Positions 34,415 to 43,652 of a DNA stretch of 64,000 nucleotides are shown one piece after another. The DNA lies in the NCBI RefSeq assembly GCF_029240215.1, contig NZ_JARBTK010000001.1, forward strand, positions 248,001 through 312,000. Reading direction: 5' to 3'. Made by a program: the position numbers and the translations under genes. The notes under the pieces were generated by a model. The model saw only the letters and a program-made list of their open reading frames with translations, was not told the DNA's origin and made no database searches. The DNA comes from Chryseobacterium sp. GTDB lineage: Bacteria; Bacteroidota; Bacteroidia; Flavobacteriales; Weeksellaceae. Numbering within the stretch: the stretch's first letter is position 1; every line of letters starts with the position of its first letter.

Positions 34415-36790
34415 TTAGTTTTTATCTGGCATTTGGCTCAGCAATCTTACTTCAATGAGTTTCGGAGTCAGGGATTTTTCATTTGTATTAAATTTTACAT
34501 TAAGAATCTCTTTTCTACTTTCAGATTCCGGAATCGGGATTAATAATGATTGTGGAGAACCGCCCATTTTTCCGTCGAAATTTTTAGAAATCACTTTGAT
34601 TCCATTAATTTCCGCATTCAATGTACGGTTGTTATTGGCATCAAAATAAATAAGATAAAGGTATTTTGCATTTTGATCTTTGTTTCTCATCTGGTAGCTG
34701 AACCAACCTTTTGCCTCACGGAAATGGCGGTCTTCCATATAACCGGTGTTGGAATCTTTGCTGTCGATGAAATGGTCGGATTCCGGCTGCTGCTCACCCA
34801 ACTGAATTTTATCAGCAGTAATGCTGTTTAGCTTTCTGACTTCCTCTTCTTCTTTGATTTTCTGTTTCTGAATCACTTCGATTTTATTCTGATTCGCCTG
34901 CGGAAAATAAATAATGTAGCGCTCTTCTTGAATTTTATAAAACGGAACCAACTCCAATCCGTTACTGAACTTATTCTGAGGATACAAACCTTTTAATCTG
35001 AAGGTCAGATCTTTTCCGTTAACGGTTTCCAAATGGCTTAAAACTGAAGCTGAACTTCCCAAAATAGTCGGGATTTCATTCAAAGGAATTTGTGGTCCGT
35101 GCGCGATATGTCCGCCTCTGCTGTCATCAGCGAAAAGTCCGTCCTGATTTTCTTTTCCGTATTTGGCAGCCAAAACGATAGGACCATATTTGAAGGCAAA
35201 ATAATCCGAATGGTCAGGAAGCTGTTCTGCGGAAAGGTGCATTGGCATTTTCATTTCGATAACATCTCCTTTTTTCCATTTTTTATTAATGGTAAAATAA
35301 CCTTCGGCATCAACCGTAACATTGATATTTTTGCCATTCACTGAAATTGTAATTTCAGAAGCATTTGCCCATTGCGGTGCTCTTAATTTTAAATTTATAG
35401 TTGATTTCGGAGCAACATCAAAAACTAATTTTGTTGATGGATTTTCAGGGAAATTATTTTCCTGTCTCAAAACCAATTTCTTTTCAGACCATTTTAAAAT
35501 GGAAGGAATAAATAGATTCACGTATAAATCTTCATCAGAATAAGCATAAATCATTTCACCATATTTGGCGTGATTCTCCATTCCGGAACCTACGCAGCAC
35601 CAAAAGCTGGTTTCCGGCTGAGAATAAACCCTGTAATGACCGGGACGCATCGGCGTGAAATAGACAAAACCACCTTTGTCGGGATTTTGGGTGGAAAGAA
35701 TATGATTGTATAACGCTTTTTCGTAATAATCTACGTAAGATGATTTTGGATTGGTTGCATACAATTCTTTGGAAAGTTTCAGCATATTATACGTATTGCA
35801 GGTTTCCGGACCTTCGATACTTTTAATCATACCGCTGAAATCATTGATGGGATTAAAATGCTCGCTTACACTGTTTCCTCCGATAATCGCTGATCTTTTT
35901 TGCGTGACATTCGTCCAGAAAAAATCGGCAGCACTGCTCCATTCTTTGTTATTTTCTAAATCTGCAATTCTTTTAAAACCAATCACTTTCGGAATCTGCG
36001 TATTGGCGTGAATTCCTGTGAGTTTATCTTCACCATTCAGCAATGGGTTTAAAATAGCAAGATGAGAAAAACGATGAGCAAGTTTTAGATATTTTGGATT
36101 TTTTGTGATGTCATAAACGTCGGCAAAAACTTCATTCAGACCGCCGTGCTCGCTGCGAAGCATATCCTGAATCTGTTCATCGGAAAGTCCGGAAACTTCA
36201 TCAGCCATCCAATCCGTGAGTTTTATCAGCATTTTTTTTGCTTTCTCACTGTCTGCATACCAATAGGCATCGCGTAAACCAGAATAAATCTTGTGAATAT
36301 TATATAAAGGAACCCATCTGTCATTCAACCCGAAAGTTGCGGCACGAATGTTTCCATCAGCAATTTCTTTCCAGGCTTTTTTACCGTTCGGAACACCAGA
36401 AAGGTAGCCGTTTCCTGAAAGATTCTGGCACCGCTCCAGCTCATCAATCATATAATCCAAACGCTGCTTGACTTTTGGATCGCCCGTGGAAGCATACATT
36501 AACGCCAAAGCTGAAATGTAATGACCGCCGATATGACCGTCAAGCCCGGTATTTTCCCAATTGGGATAATTTTCTTTTTTGGGTTTCAGTCCTGCTTCTT
36601 TCAGATAAGGTGCAAGAAGCCGGTCTGCATCCATCGAAAGGATATATTTTTCATCGGTCTGCATTGCCTTGCTGAAAACACTTTCGGACAGATGAACCTT
36701 GTTGAGCGGAAAGTAGCTAACATTTTTCTTTACCTGCCCAAAAGCAAGCGAAGTAAAGCTTAAAAATAATATCAGTGATTTTTTGTTCAT
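34415..36790 (-). CDS. GH127/GH146-type beta-L-arabinofuranosidase
   Basis: Retaining arabinofuranosidase using a zinc-bound cysteine nucleophile. It has a signal peptide (MNKKSLILFLSFTSLAFGQ), an (alpha/alpha)6 barrel, and the zinc ligands in GPETCNTYNML (Glu and Cys) and FWCCVGSGMENH (two Cys, one the nucleophile). C-terminal beta-sandwich domains follow (from about residue 430 on) and the protein totals 791 residues, normal for secreted family members. It is the first gene of the xylan operon and faces araR. The exact family (GH127 or GH146) and linkage cannot be fixed by eye. Confidence 0.92.
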   Translation of the reverse strand: MNKKSLILFLSFTSLAFGQVKKNVSYFPLNKVHLSESVFSKAMQTDEKYILSMDADRLLAPYLKEAGLKPKKENYPNWENTGLDGHIGGHYISALALMYASTGDPKVKQRLDYMIDELERCQNLSGNGYLSGVPNGKKAWKEIADGNIRAATFGLNDRWVPLYNIHKIYSGLRDAYWYADSEKAKKMLIKLTDWMADEVSGLSDEQIQDMLRSEHGGLNEVFADVYDITKNPKYLKLAHRFSHLAILNPLLNGEDKLTGIHANTQIPKVIGFKRIADLENNKEWSSAADFFWTNVTQKRSAIIGGNSVSEHFNPINDFSGMIKSIEGPETCNTYNMLKLSKELYATNPKSSYVDYYEKALYNHILSTQNPDKGGFVYFTPMRPGHYRVYSQPETSFWCCVGSGMENHAKYGEMIYAYSDEDLYVNLFIPSILKWSEKKLVLRQENNFPENPSTKLVFDVAPKSTINLKLRAPQWANASEITISVNGKNINVTVDAEGYFTINKKWKKGDVIEMKMPMHLSAEQLPDHSDYFAFKYGPIVLAAKYGKENQDGLFADDSRGGHIAHGPQIPLNEIPTILGSSASVLSHLETVNGKDLTFRLKGLYPQNKFSNGLELVPFYKIQEERYIIYFPQANQNKIEVIQKQKIKEEEEVRKLNSITADKIQLGEQQPESDHFIDSKDSNTGYMEDRHFREAKGWFSYQMRNKDQNAKYLYLIYFDANNNRTLNAEINGIKVISKNFDGKMGGSPQSLLIPIPESESRKEILNVKFNTNEKSLTPKLIEVRLLSQMPDKN

Positions 36791-37023
36791 TAATAAATGT
36801 TATTTCTACATTTCTAAAATAAAAGAAAGTATCTATATGGCAAACAATTTTCATCATTTGGAAATAAATCTTATTGAAAAAGCATTTTGTGGCAATGAAA
36901 AAAAGCCTAAAAAAGCTTTACCTTATCATAAAAAACAAGAATAGACAAATCATAGAATATCAATTAAATAAATGTAATTTCGTCATTATCAAAATAGATA
37001 GAGTGGGTTTATAAAAAACAATA
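36791..37023. other. divergent regulatory region, left part
   Basis: The 525-bp gap between the GH127 gene and araR must hold both promoters. This left part is AT-rich with no clear TAnnTTTG box for the minus-strand operon. No gene is called here; operator-like sites and a tiny frame follow to the right. Confidence 0.4.
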
Positions 37024-37042
37024 AAAATTTATATTTACACTT
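37024..37042. promoter_or_regulatory. weak operator-like site in the GH127/araR gap
   Basis: AAAATTTATATTTACACTT has the same right half (TTACACTT) as the araB site but a poor left half. It lies 234 bp before GH127. It could be a half-site or chance in AT-rich DNA. Confidence 0.3.
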
Positions 37043-37138
37043 ATCGTATTTTAAATAATATGTCGAATAAATTTTTAACTTAAATTCAAAATAAAATTTT
37101 AACACAATTTTAACATTACATTCATATAGGATTTATAG

Positions 37139-37146
37139 TAATTTTG
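37139..37146 (+). promoter_or_regulatory. candidate -7 box
   Basis: TAATTTTG matches TAnnTTTG and lies 20 bp before a 23-codon frame. No clear -33 box. Confidence 0.3.
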
Positions 37147-37166
37147 GCAAATAAATTGCTCAGAAG

Positions 37167-37238
37167 ATGAAAACAATTCCCCAAAACACTTCCTTAAACC
37201 CGCAAATTATTAAAAAAATGGTGATGGTGGAAAAATAA
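37167..37238 (+). CDS. 23-residue possible leader peptide upstream of araR
   Basis: A tiny frame reading MKTIPQNTSLNPQIIKKMVM and ending VEK. It follows a -7-like box by 20 bp and its stop overlaps the predicted operator at 37238. It is polar to basic, not a signal peptide. It may be a regulatory leader or a chance frame; I recognise no family. Confidence 0.25.
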   Translation: MKTIPQNTSLNPQIIKKMVMVEK

Positions 37239-37256
37239 AGTGTTTAACATACATTT
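37238..37256 (+). promoter_or_regulatory. predicted pentose-regulon operator before araR
   Basis: AAGTGTTTAACATACATTT, the same motif in the opposite orientation to the araB and GH3 sites (reverse complement AAATGTATGTTAAACACTT). It lies 60 bp before the araR ATG and suggests autoregulation. Confidence 0.5.
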
Positions 37257-37292
37257 ATTTATTTTTCATATTAAAATCTACTTTAAAACCTT

Positions 37293-37300
37293 TAACTTTG
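37293..37300 (+). promoter_or_regulatory. candidate -7 promoter box of araR
   Basis: TAACTTTG matches TAnnTTTG and lies 15 bp before the ATG at 37316. The -33 box is not obvious. The TTG within it could be mistaken for a start codon. Confidence 0.35.
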
Positions 37301-37315
37301 TATAAAATCATTTTG

Positions 37316-37993
37316 ATGGAAGAGAATTATTCTAAACATTTTGTCGCAGTAGACTGTATTATCTTCGGTTTTGATGGAGAAAATCTTAAAATTCTCTTGA
37401 TTAAAAGAAATTTTGAACCCAATAAAGGAGATTGGTCACTGATGGGTGGATTTATCAATGAACAGGAAAGTTCTGACCAGGCGGCCGATCGTATTCTAAA
37501 TGCGTTGACAGGTTTGGAAAATATCTATCTTGAACAATTGAATACTTACACCGCGGTTGACCGCGATCCCAGTGCCAGAATTATGTCGATATCGCATTAT
37601 GCATTGATTAACATTCAGGATTCTATTCAAATCAATGAGAAATACAGCGCAAAATGGTTTGATTTGAAAGACAGTCCCGATCTTATTTTCGACCACAACG
37701 CTATGGTAAAAGATGCTGTCCTGAGACTGAGAAGAAGAGCAACCACAAGACCGATTGGCTTTGAACTGCTTCCTGAAAAATTCACAATGAAAGATTTGCA
37801 GAATCTTTACGAAGCGATTTTTGACGAAAAATACGACAAGCGAAACTTTACCAGCAAAATAAATGCTTTAGATGTATTGGTAAAAACCAGCGAAAAAGAT
37901 ATGAGTTCGTCTAAAAAAGGGTCTTTTCTCTACACTTTTGACGAGGAAAAATACAATAAGAAAATTGCGGAAGGTTTTATGTTTAAAATTTAA
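37316..37993 (+). CDS. araR: AraR, Nudix-like arabinose-responsive repressor
   Basis: Transcription regulator of the NrtR/AraR type: an N-terminal Nudix-fold sensor (about 1-140) and a C-terminal winged helix (about 150-225, with FTMKDLQNLYEAIFDEKYDKR). The Nudix box region GGFINEQESSDQAADRIL lacks the glutamates of a working hydrolase (no REUxEE), as expected for a ligand sensor rather than an enzyme. In Bacteroides thetaiotaomicron a protein of this class controls L-arabinose use. Its place beside arabinofuranosidase genes and near araBDA supports the name. The ATG at 37316 is used rather than the upstream TTG that overlaps the -7 box. It ends 1 bp before the convergent DUF294 gene. Confidence 0.85.
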   Translation: MEENYSKHFVAVDCIIFGFDGENLKILLIKRNFEPNKGDWSLMGGFINEQESSDQAADRILNALTGLENIYLEQLNTYTAVDRDPSARIMSISHYALINIQDSIQINEKYSAKWFDLKDSPDLIFDHNAMVKDAVLRLRRRATTRPIGFELLPEKFTMKDLQNLYEAIFDEKYDKRNFTSKINALDVLVKTSEKDMSSSKKGSFLYTFDEEKYNKKIAEGFMFKI

Positions 37994-37994
37994 T

Positions 37995-39902
37995 TTAGAA
38001 ACTTCCGGTAAATTTTACTTTGATCCCCAACTGAAAATTGGCAATAGTCTTGAAGATTTCGATTAAAGTTACTTGTTCTATTTTGGTCAATTTACTGATT
38101 GCAATATAATTATCAGGATGTTTTTTGTCAATATTAATTTGATTTGCCTGATTTTTTAAGCGGAGCGCCATCAAGTAATAATACGATTGATGCATTTCAT
38201 TATACTGCTGCTGCGTGAAAATCCCGATTTCCGTCAGTTTTTTCATTCTTTCGCCTGTATTTTCCATTTCCAGATGGTTTTTCAATGCATAAACACGAAC
38301 CAAATCCACAATTGGGGACATCGCTGTTTTAATATCGAAAACTTCTGATTTCCCGATGGTCTGGGTTTTTATTCTTTTAAAAAAAGTCAAAGGAGGTTCG
38401 TATTGCAATGCATTTTTTGCAATATGTGCAAAGAAAATTTGATTGGGTGAAACGAGTTTTTCCTTGATAAAAGTTTTCAGCTCACGCACAATATTTTCGT
38501 CACCGTAAATGAAACGGAAATCAAAGAATGTGGAAAATTTCATTGCATTTTCCGGTACAGATTCTTCAATCCATTGGCTGTAATTTCTTTTCCAATGAGA
38601 AAGAGAATGTGTCCATTTGGGATTACTTGCCATAAAGCCGCCTTTGCAGTATTCGAAACCAATCGTATTGAGGTCGTCTGAAACTCTTTTGGCAAAATCC
38701 AGAAAATATTCCCGAACCATTTCCCTGTGTTCATTGGCCTTGTCTTCGTAGATGATTCCGTTATCCTGGTCGGTACTCAGCGTCTGCTCTTTCCTTCCTT
38801 CACTTCCGGTGACAATGAAGGCAAATTTCGCAGGCGGTTTTCCAATTTCTTTTATGACTTTTTCTATCACTTTTCCGGTAATGGTGTCGGCAATCGTAGT
38901 AATGACCTGACTGGCAATTTCGCCGTGTACTCCCCTTCCTAAAAGCTGATTGATGATATCCGGAACCTGATTCCATTTTTTACGAAGTTCTTCGGTATTT
39001 TCAGCCTGCTTTACGGACTGAATAAATACTAGTGGACTCTGTGCCTGCTCGCTCAACAAACGGTTTCTGCTTAGAAAACCGACATATTCTTCCTTATTTT
39101 TTACCAAAAGATATCTTGATTTGGTTTTGAACATCATCAGAACGGCTTCATACAAATAGGCATCGGTGGAAATGCTAACAATCGGATTATCCATTACTTC
39201 CGAAATGGCAATCTTTGAATCCAGACAACGAGCGATGACATTATCCCTTAAAGTAATATCTGTTGCATAACCAATAATCTCGTTACTCCTCAACTTTTTG
39301 ATAAAAATACAGCTTACTTTATTGGCTGCCATCATTTTAGCAGCTTCAAAGACAGGCGTATTTTCCTCGCACGAAACGATGCTTTTGTAAGCAATGCCTT
39401 CAATTTTTCTGGAATACAATTGGTCGGCTGCGAAATAACTTTCCTCGAAAGTGGCGGGTGTTTTTACAAAATGAGAAAACTCCTCATCCAACATTTTTTT
39501 ACCAAAATCTGAAGTGAAATAGTGAAAAAAATCTTCGTAGGCATTACACAATTCGTAAAATTCCTTTCTGGGTAAGGTGTAAACCACGGTTCCTTTTTTG
39601 GCTATGGCAGATTTCAATGCACGAACTCTGTTCAGAATAATGGAAATTCCGCCAAAACAATAAGGTTTATGATGTTTGGTTACCGCTCTTTTGTTTTCTG
39701 AGGCATCGAAAAAAAAAGTTTCATACTCTCCGGATGCTATAATGCTTACGCCGGTCATCTCCGTCACATCCTGACGATAAATCAGCGTATCTTTAGAAAA
39801 CTCGGTTTTAATCAATGTTTCAGAGATCTCGGCAAGAACTGTTTCAGGTAAAAGATGGAAAGGTTTTGTTATTTTTAATAGTGAAATGATTTTTTCTTCC
39901 AT
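37995..39902 (-). CDS. cNMP-binding / CBS / DUF294 nucleotidyltransferase-like protein
   Basis: Cytosolic signalling protein of 635 residues. Domains in order: a cyclic-nucleotide-binding-type domain (about 10-130), a CBS pair (about 165-290), a DUF294 nucleotidyltransferase-like domain with GSEGRKEQTLSTDQDNGIIY near 385, resembling the GlnD active site (G-S then D-x-D), and a C-terminal helical DUF294_C region. Such proteins are often found with sodium/solute symporters and a DnaQ-like exonuclease, and both follow here. A role in sensing nucleotide levels and tuning the symporter is inference. Confidence 0.88.
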   Translation of the reverse strand: MEEKIISLLKITKPFHLLPETVLAEISETLIKTEFSKDTLIYRQDVTEMTGVSIIASGEYETFFFDASENKRAVTKHHKPYCFGGISIILNRVRALKSAIAKKGTVVYTLPRKEFYELCNAYEDFFHYFTSDFGKKMLDEEFSHFVKTPATFEESYFAADQLYSRKIEGIAYKSIVSCEENTPVFEAAKMMAANKVSCIFIKKLRSNEIIGYATDITLRDNVIARCLDSKIAISEVMDNPIVSISTDAYLYEAVLMMFKTKSRYLLVKNKEEYVGFLSRNRLLSEQAQSPLVFIQSVKQAENTEELRKKWNQVPDIINQLLGRGVHGEIASQVITTIADTITGKVIEKVIKEIGKPPAKFAFIVTGSEGRKEQTLSTDQDNGIIYEDKANEHREMVREYFLDFAKRVSDDLNTIGFEYCKGGFMASNPKWTHSLSHWKRNYSQWIEESVPENAMKFSTFFDFRFIYGDENIVRELKTFIKEKLVSPNQIFFAHIAKNALQYEPPLTFFKRIKTQTIGKSEVFDIKTAMSPIVDLVRVYALKNHLEMENTGERMKKLTEIGIFTQQQYNEMHQSYYYLMALRLKNQANQINIDKKHPDNYIAISKLTKIEQVTLIEIFKTIANFQLGIKVKFTGSF

Positions 39903-39914
39903 AATTTTATTTTT

Positions 39915-39981
39915 GCCACGGATGCACGAATTTTAAAATCAAGCAACCTTATATTAAAGATGTAATTCGTGCATTTGTGGC
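39915..39981. repeat. inverted repeat with 18-nt arms
   Basis: gccacggatgcacgaatt (39915-39932) and aattcgtgcatttgtggc (39964-39981) pair at 16 of 18 positions. It is in the gap between the exonuclease and the DUF294 gene. Its words resemble those of the repeat at 29445 only loosely. Confidence 0.7.
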
Positions 39982-40010
39982 TATTTTTCTCTGATAAAAT
40001 TAAACAAACT

Positions 40011-40655
40011 TTATTTCAATTTATCTGTTAAAAATTTTAATTTACATTCGATTTCGTGATGGATTTTCTGAAGTTCATCCTCTGAAATTTCTCCACGGGA
40101 ACGAATTTCAAAAAAACATTTTGCCGTCATTTCCGCATCAATCATCGCATCGTGAGAGCGTTCCATTTTTTCATTGAAAAGAAACTCAAAAAGCTGGTTC
40201 AAGCGAAGATAAATGACGTTTGGATTCAAATTATAGTCTTTACTTTTAAGCATTGTACAGTAAAAATGACTTTGCTGAAAAGGATTTTCCAGATTAGCTC
40301 TATAAAAGTCACAGCTCAACGTATCAATATCAAACTCAATAAAATGTCCGATAAGCAACGGTTGATATTGCTGAATATCTTTCGAAAGTTTTTCTAAAAT
40401 CAATTTTCGGTTTCGACCGTTTTTGCTTAAAAATTCTTTGGTAATTCCGTGTATTTTGAATGATTTGGTACTAATTTTCAAATCATCAACATCAATATAA
40501 CAATTTTCTCTTTTAATTTCGTTACCGTTCTCATCATAAATAATCCACGAAACCTGAACTGCTGAAGGCCAATTTTCGGTTTCAGAGTAAGGTAAATCCC
40601 AGCGTTTCGGGATGCCTGTGGTTTCGGTGTCGATAAAAAGGAGATGTTTTTTCAA
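40011..40655 (-). CDS. DnaQ-like 3'-5' exonuclease
   Basis: DEDDh-family nuclease. Motif ExoI FIDTETTG (Asp 9, Glu 11) is at the very N-terminus, ExoII lies in GHFIEFDIDTL near residue 105, and ExoIII in HDAMIDAEMTAKCF near 165. The start is a TTG at 40655, since motif I begins within ten codons and no ATG lies before it. The 214-residue length fits. It precedes the DUF294 signalling gene in the same orientation, so the two are likely one unit. It may act on RNA or DNA ends rather than in replication. Confidence 0.9.
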   Translation of the reverse strand: MKKHLLFIDTETTGIPKRWDLPYSETENWPSAVQVSWIIYDENGNEIKRENCYIDVDDLKISTKSFKIHGITKEFLSKNGRNRKLILEKLSKDIQQYQPLLIGHFIEFDIDTLSCDFYRANLENPFQQSHFYCTMLKSKDYNLNPNVIYLRLNQLFEFLFNEKMERSHDAMIDAEMTAKCFFEIRSRGEISEDELQKIHHEIECKLKFLTDKLK

Positions 40656-40694
40656 AACTTTATTTAAAATTATAAAATCATCAGAATATTTAAC

Positions 40695-40728
40695 AAAAAT
40701 AGGATGCCAATATTGACATCCTATTTTT
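40695..40728 (-). terminator. terminator of the arabinose operon
   Basis: A 12-bp stem (aaaaataggatg / catcctattttt) with a 10-nt loop; the minus strand continues with a T run. It is 14 bp after the stop of the symporter gene. Confidence 0.88.
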
Positions 40729-40742
40729 AATTTATTTTAAAA

Positions 40743-42470
40743 TTACCAGAATCTTACGTAAAGTGCGGTCAATAAAAGAACCGTTACTACAATCATAACT
40801 AAAGTTCTGTTATCTACTTTGAACATTGTCGCATCAATCGCGAAAGCTTTTGGATTCACTTTCGGACCAGCCAAACTGATCATCACCATTACAGCAACTG
40901 TGATAAAGAATGACCATCCCATATTAATCAGGAAAGGAATTTCTGTAATCGTGTGAACTACTCCGTTTTCTAATTTTTCATACGTGAAAGCAGTGTATAA
41001 CCAAGTTTCTTTCCCGAAAATATCTACTGCAAAACTGTTGAAGAAAATCGCAAGTAAAAAGCCAAGAAGAACCCCGACTAAAGCTGCTGTTCCTGTTGTT
41101 CTCTTCCAAAACATTCCCAAAAGGAACATCGCAAAAACACCCGGACTGATGAACCCTGTATATTTCTGAATAAACGTGAAACCACCTTCTCCTCCGATTC
41201 CCAAAACATCCGTCCACGTAAATGCCAAAGCAACAGCCATTGCGATGATAATTGCCCAACGTCCTGTTCTTACCATCTGGATTTCGGTTGCATCGGCTTT
41301 CAGGTATTTTTTATAAATATCTAAAGTGAAAATGGTAGAAATACTGTTTACTTTTCCCGCCAATGACGCAACAATTGCCGCCGTCAATGCTGCAACTGCA
41401 AGACCTTTAAGTCCCGTTGGCAAAAATCCTAAAATAGCTGAATAAGCACCATCTTTTACCCCATTGAAACCTGGCAAATGCCCTTTTGTATATAAAACAT
41501 ACGCTGCAATTCCCGGAAGCATTACGATAATGGGCATAAATAATTTCAAAAATCCTGCGAATAAAATTCCGGTTCTTGCGGTTTTCAAATCAGCTCCTAA
41601 AGCACGTTGCGTGATGTATTGATTACATCCCCAATAATTTAGGTTGACGATCCACTGACCTGCAAAATACATCGCCAATCCTGGTAAAACCACATATTTC
41701 TGAACACTCAGATTTTCCGGCATTGCTAAAGTTGTAGTAGTTGTCGTTGGCTTATCAAGCATTAATTTGAAATGTTGCGGTGCTTCGTTCATCAAAGTCT
41801 GAAAACCTGCAAAAGCATTTCCTACAGCCACGCCGTTGATTCTCTGGTCAACAATCTGAAGAGCCATATAAACCGTTGCAAAACCTCCGATAATCAAAAC
41901 TGCTACCTGAATAACGTCGGTATATCCGATTACTTTCATTCCGCCAAGACCGATTAATAATGCCATTAGAAGTAATCCAATCATTATAATATGAAGATTA
42001 TCTCCACCCAACAATGTATCAATTGCCAAAGCTCCTAAATAAAGAATCGAAGTAAGGTTTACAACTACGTACAAAAACAGCCAAAAAACAGCCATTATCA
42101 GTGAAACCGATTTATTGTAACGGGTTTCAAGAAATTGGGGCATTGTATAAATCTTGTTTTTAAGGTAAATTGGAATGAACCAAACCGCAATGATAATCAA
42201 TGCAATCGCTGCAATCCATTCGTAAGCTGCCACAGCAATTCCTACGAAAAATCCTTCCCCACTCATCCCGATAAACTGCTCCGCCGAAATGTTGGAAGCA
42301 ATCAAACTGGCACCAATCGCCCACCAAGTAAGTGAACCTTCGGCAAGGAAGTAATCTTTACTGCCAGTAGCTGCAGATTTTTTTCTGTTGTAAATCCAGA
42401 TTCCGTAACCGGCTACCACCACAAAATAAACAAGAAATATGATGATATCAATCGTTGCTAAGTTTCCCAT
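40743..42470 (-). CDS. sodium:sugar symporter, SSS family
   Basis: Inner-membrane transporter of the solute:sodium symporter family with about fourteen hydrophobic helices and 575 residues. The N-terminal FLAEGSLTWWAIGASLIASN and the helix pair with EQFIGMSGEGF match sugar-type SSS members (SGLT-like), and GGMKVIGYTDVIQV is typical. It ends the operon araA-galM-symporter, 3 bp after galM, and so probably brings in L-arabinose or a related monosaccharide. Xylose or galactose are alternatives. Confidence 0.92.
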   Translation of the reverse strand: MGNLATIDIIIFLVYFVVVAGYGIWIYNRKKSAATGSKDYFLAEGSLTWWAIGASLIASNISAEQFIGMSGEGFFVGIAVAAYEWIAAIALIIIAVWFIPIYLKNKIYTMPQFLETRYNKSVSLIMAVFWLFLYVVVNLTSILYLGALAIDTLLGGDNLHIIMIGLLLMALLIGLGGMKVIGYTDVIQVAVLIIGGFATVYMALQIVDQRINGVAVGNAFAGFQTLMNEAPQHFKLMLDKPTTTTTTLAMPENLSVQKYVVLPGLAMYFAGQWIVNLNYWGCNQYITQRALGADLKTARTGILFAGFLKLFMPIIVMLPGIAAYVLYTKGHLPGFNGVKDGAYSAILGFLPTGLKGLAVAALTAAIVASLAGKVNSISTIFTLDIYKKYLKADATEIQMVRTGRWAIIIAMAVALAFTWTDVLGIGGEGGFTFIQKYTGFISPGVFAMFLLGMFWKRTTGTAALVGVLLGFLLAIFFNSFAVDIFGKETWLYTAFTYEKLENGVVHTITEIPFLINMGWSFFITVAVMVMISLAGPKVNPKAFAIDATMFKVDNRTLVMIVVTVLLLTALYVRFW

Positions 42471-42473
42471 AAT

Positions 42474-43631
42474 TTATTTTTTAACTGAGAATTTATAAAT
42501 CGTTTTAGTCTGATATTTTTGTCCCGGCTTCAGTTCTGTTGAAGGGAAAGAAGCTTGGTTCGGAGAATCCGGAAAATGCTGGGTTTCTAAGCAAAAACCT
42601 GTTCTGAATTCATTTTTTCCGCCGGTTTTGGTATCGAATTTCCCGTCAAGAAAGTTTCCGGAATAGAACTGAACACCCGGTTCGTCTGTCAAAACTTCCA
42701 TCACTCTTCCCGATTCAGGATGATACACTTTGGCGATACTTCTTAGTCCGCTTCCGTTCAAAATCCAGTTGTGGTCGTAACCTTTTCCTTTTTTAAGTTG
42801 GTCGTCATCTGCGTTGATATCTTTTCCGATTGGTTTTGAAACGGTGAAGTCAAACGGACTTCCTTTTACCGCTTTCTGTTCACCAGTCGGAATCAATGTT
42901 TCATTTACAGGCAAGAATTTATCTGCATTGATTTGCAATTCGTGGTTGGTAATCGTTTTTGAGAAATTCCCTGAAAGGTTGAAGTACGAATGCTGGGTAA
43001 GATTCACAACCGTTGCTTTATCCGTTGTAGCTTCGTAAGAAATCTCCAAAGCATTATCGTCTGTCAAAGTATATAAAACAGTGGTCGTCAGCTTTCCGGG
43101 ATAACCTTCTTCGCCATCTTCACTTGTGTAAGTCAGTTTCAACGTCGGGAATTTCGCATCTTTTACAGGTTCAATATTCCAAAATTTGGTATGAAAACCT
43201 TCTTTTCCGCCGTGAAGACTGTTGGGTCCGTCATTTTTATCAATGTCGTAAGTTTTACCTTCCAAAGTGAATTTTGCATTGGCAATCCTGTTTCCATAAC
43301 GGCCAATCAAAGCGCCGAAATAGTAAGGATTTCCGTTGAAGTAATCTTCAGGTTTTGTGAAACCTAAAACGACATCTTCATATTTTCCGTTTTTATCGGG
43401 AGCTGTGAGTGAGGTGATAATGCCTCCAAAATTGATGACTTCCACCTTCATCTCGTTTTTATTCGTTAAAGTATATTTTTTGATGGAATCGCCTTTCGCT
43501 GTTACTCCGTAATCTGAAACCTGTATGTTTTCCATATTCTCTTTTTGAGGCTGATTATTATTTTCTTTTTTATTGCACCCGAAAATACATAAAAGCGCAA
43601 TAATAATCAGGTTATAAGTTATTTTTTTCAT
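42474..43631 (-). CDS. galM: aldose 1-epimerase, lipoprotein type
   Basis: Interconverts alpha and beta anomers of aldoses. The N-terminus is a lipoprotein signal (lipobox IFGC near residue 19), so the enzyme is exported. The family motifs are NGPNSLHGG near 136, the catalytic HSYFNLSG near 215, and the catalytic Glu in TGFCLETQHFPDSPN near 345. The 385-residue length includes the lipoprotein linker. It lies between araA (21 bp) and the symporter (3 bp), so it probably supplies the right arabinose anomer for uptake. Confidence 0.95.
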   Translation of the reverse strand: MKKITYNLIIIALLCIFGCNKKENNNQPQKENMENIQVSDYGVTAKGDSIKKYTLTNKNEMKVEVINFGGIITSLTAPDKNGKYEDVVLGFTKPEDYFNGNPYYFGALIGRYGNRIANAKFTLEGKTYDIDKNDGPNSLHGGKEGFHTKFWNIEPVKDAKFPTLKLTYTSEDGEEGYPGKLTTTVLYTLTDDNALEISYEATTDKATVVNLTQHSYFNLSGNFSKTITNHELQINADKFLPVNETLIPTGEQKAVKGSPFDFTVSKPIGKDINADDDQLKKGKGYDHNWILNGSGLRSIAKVYHPESGRVMEVLTDEPGVQFYSGNFLDGKFDTKTGGKNEFRTGFCLETQHFPDSPNQASFPSTELKPGQKYQTKTIYKFSVKK

Positions 43632-43652
43632 AGTCTGAATGATTTTGCAAGA

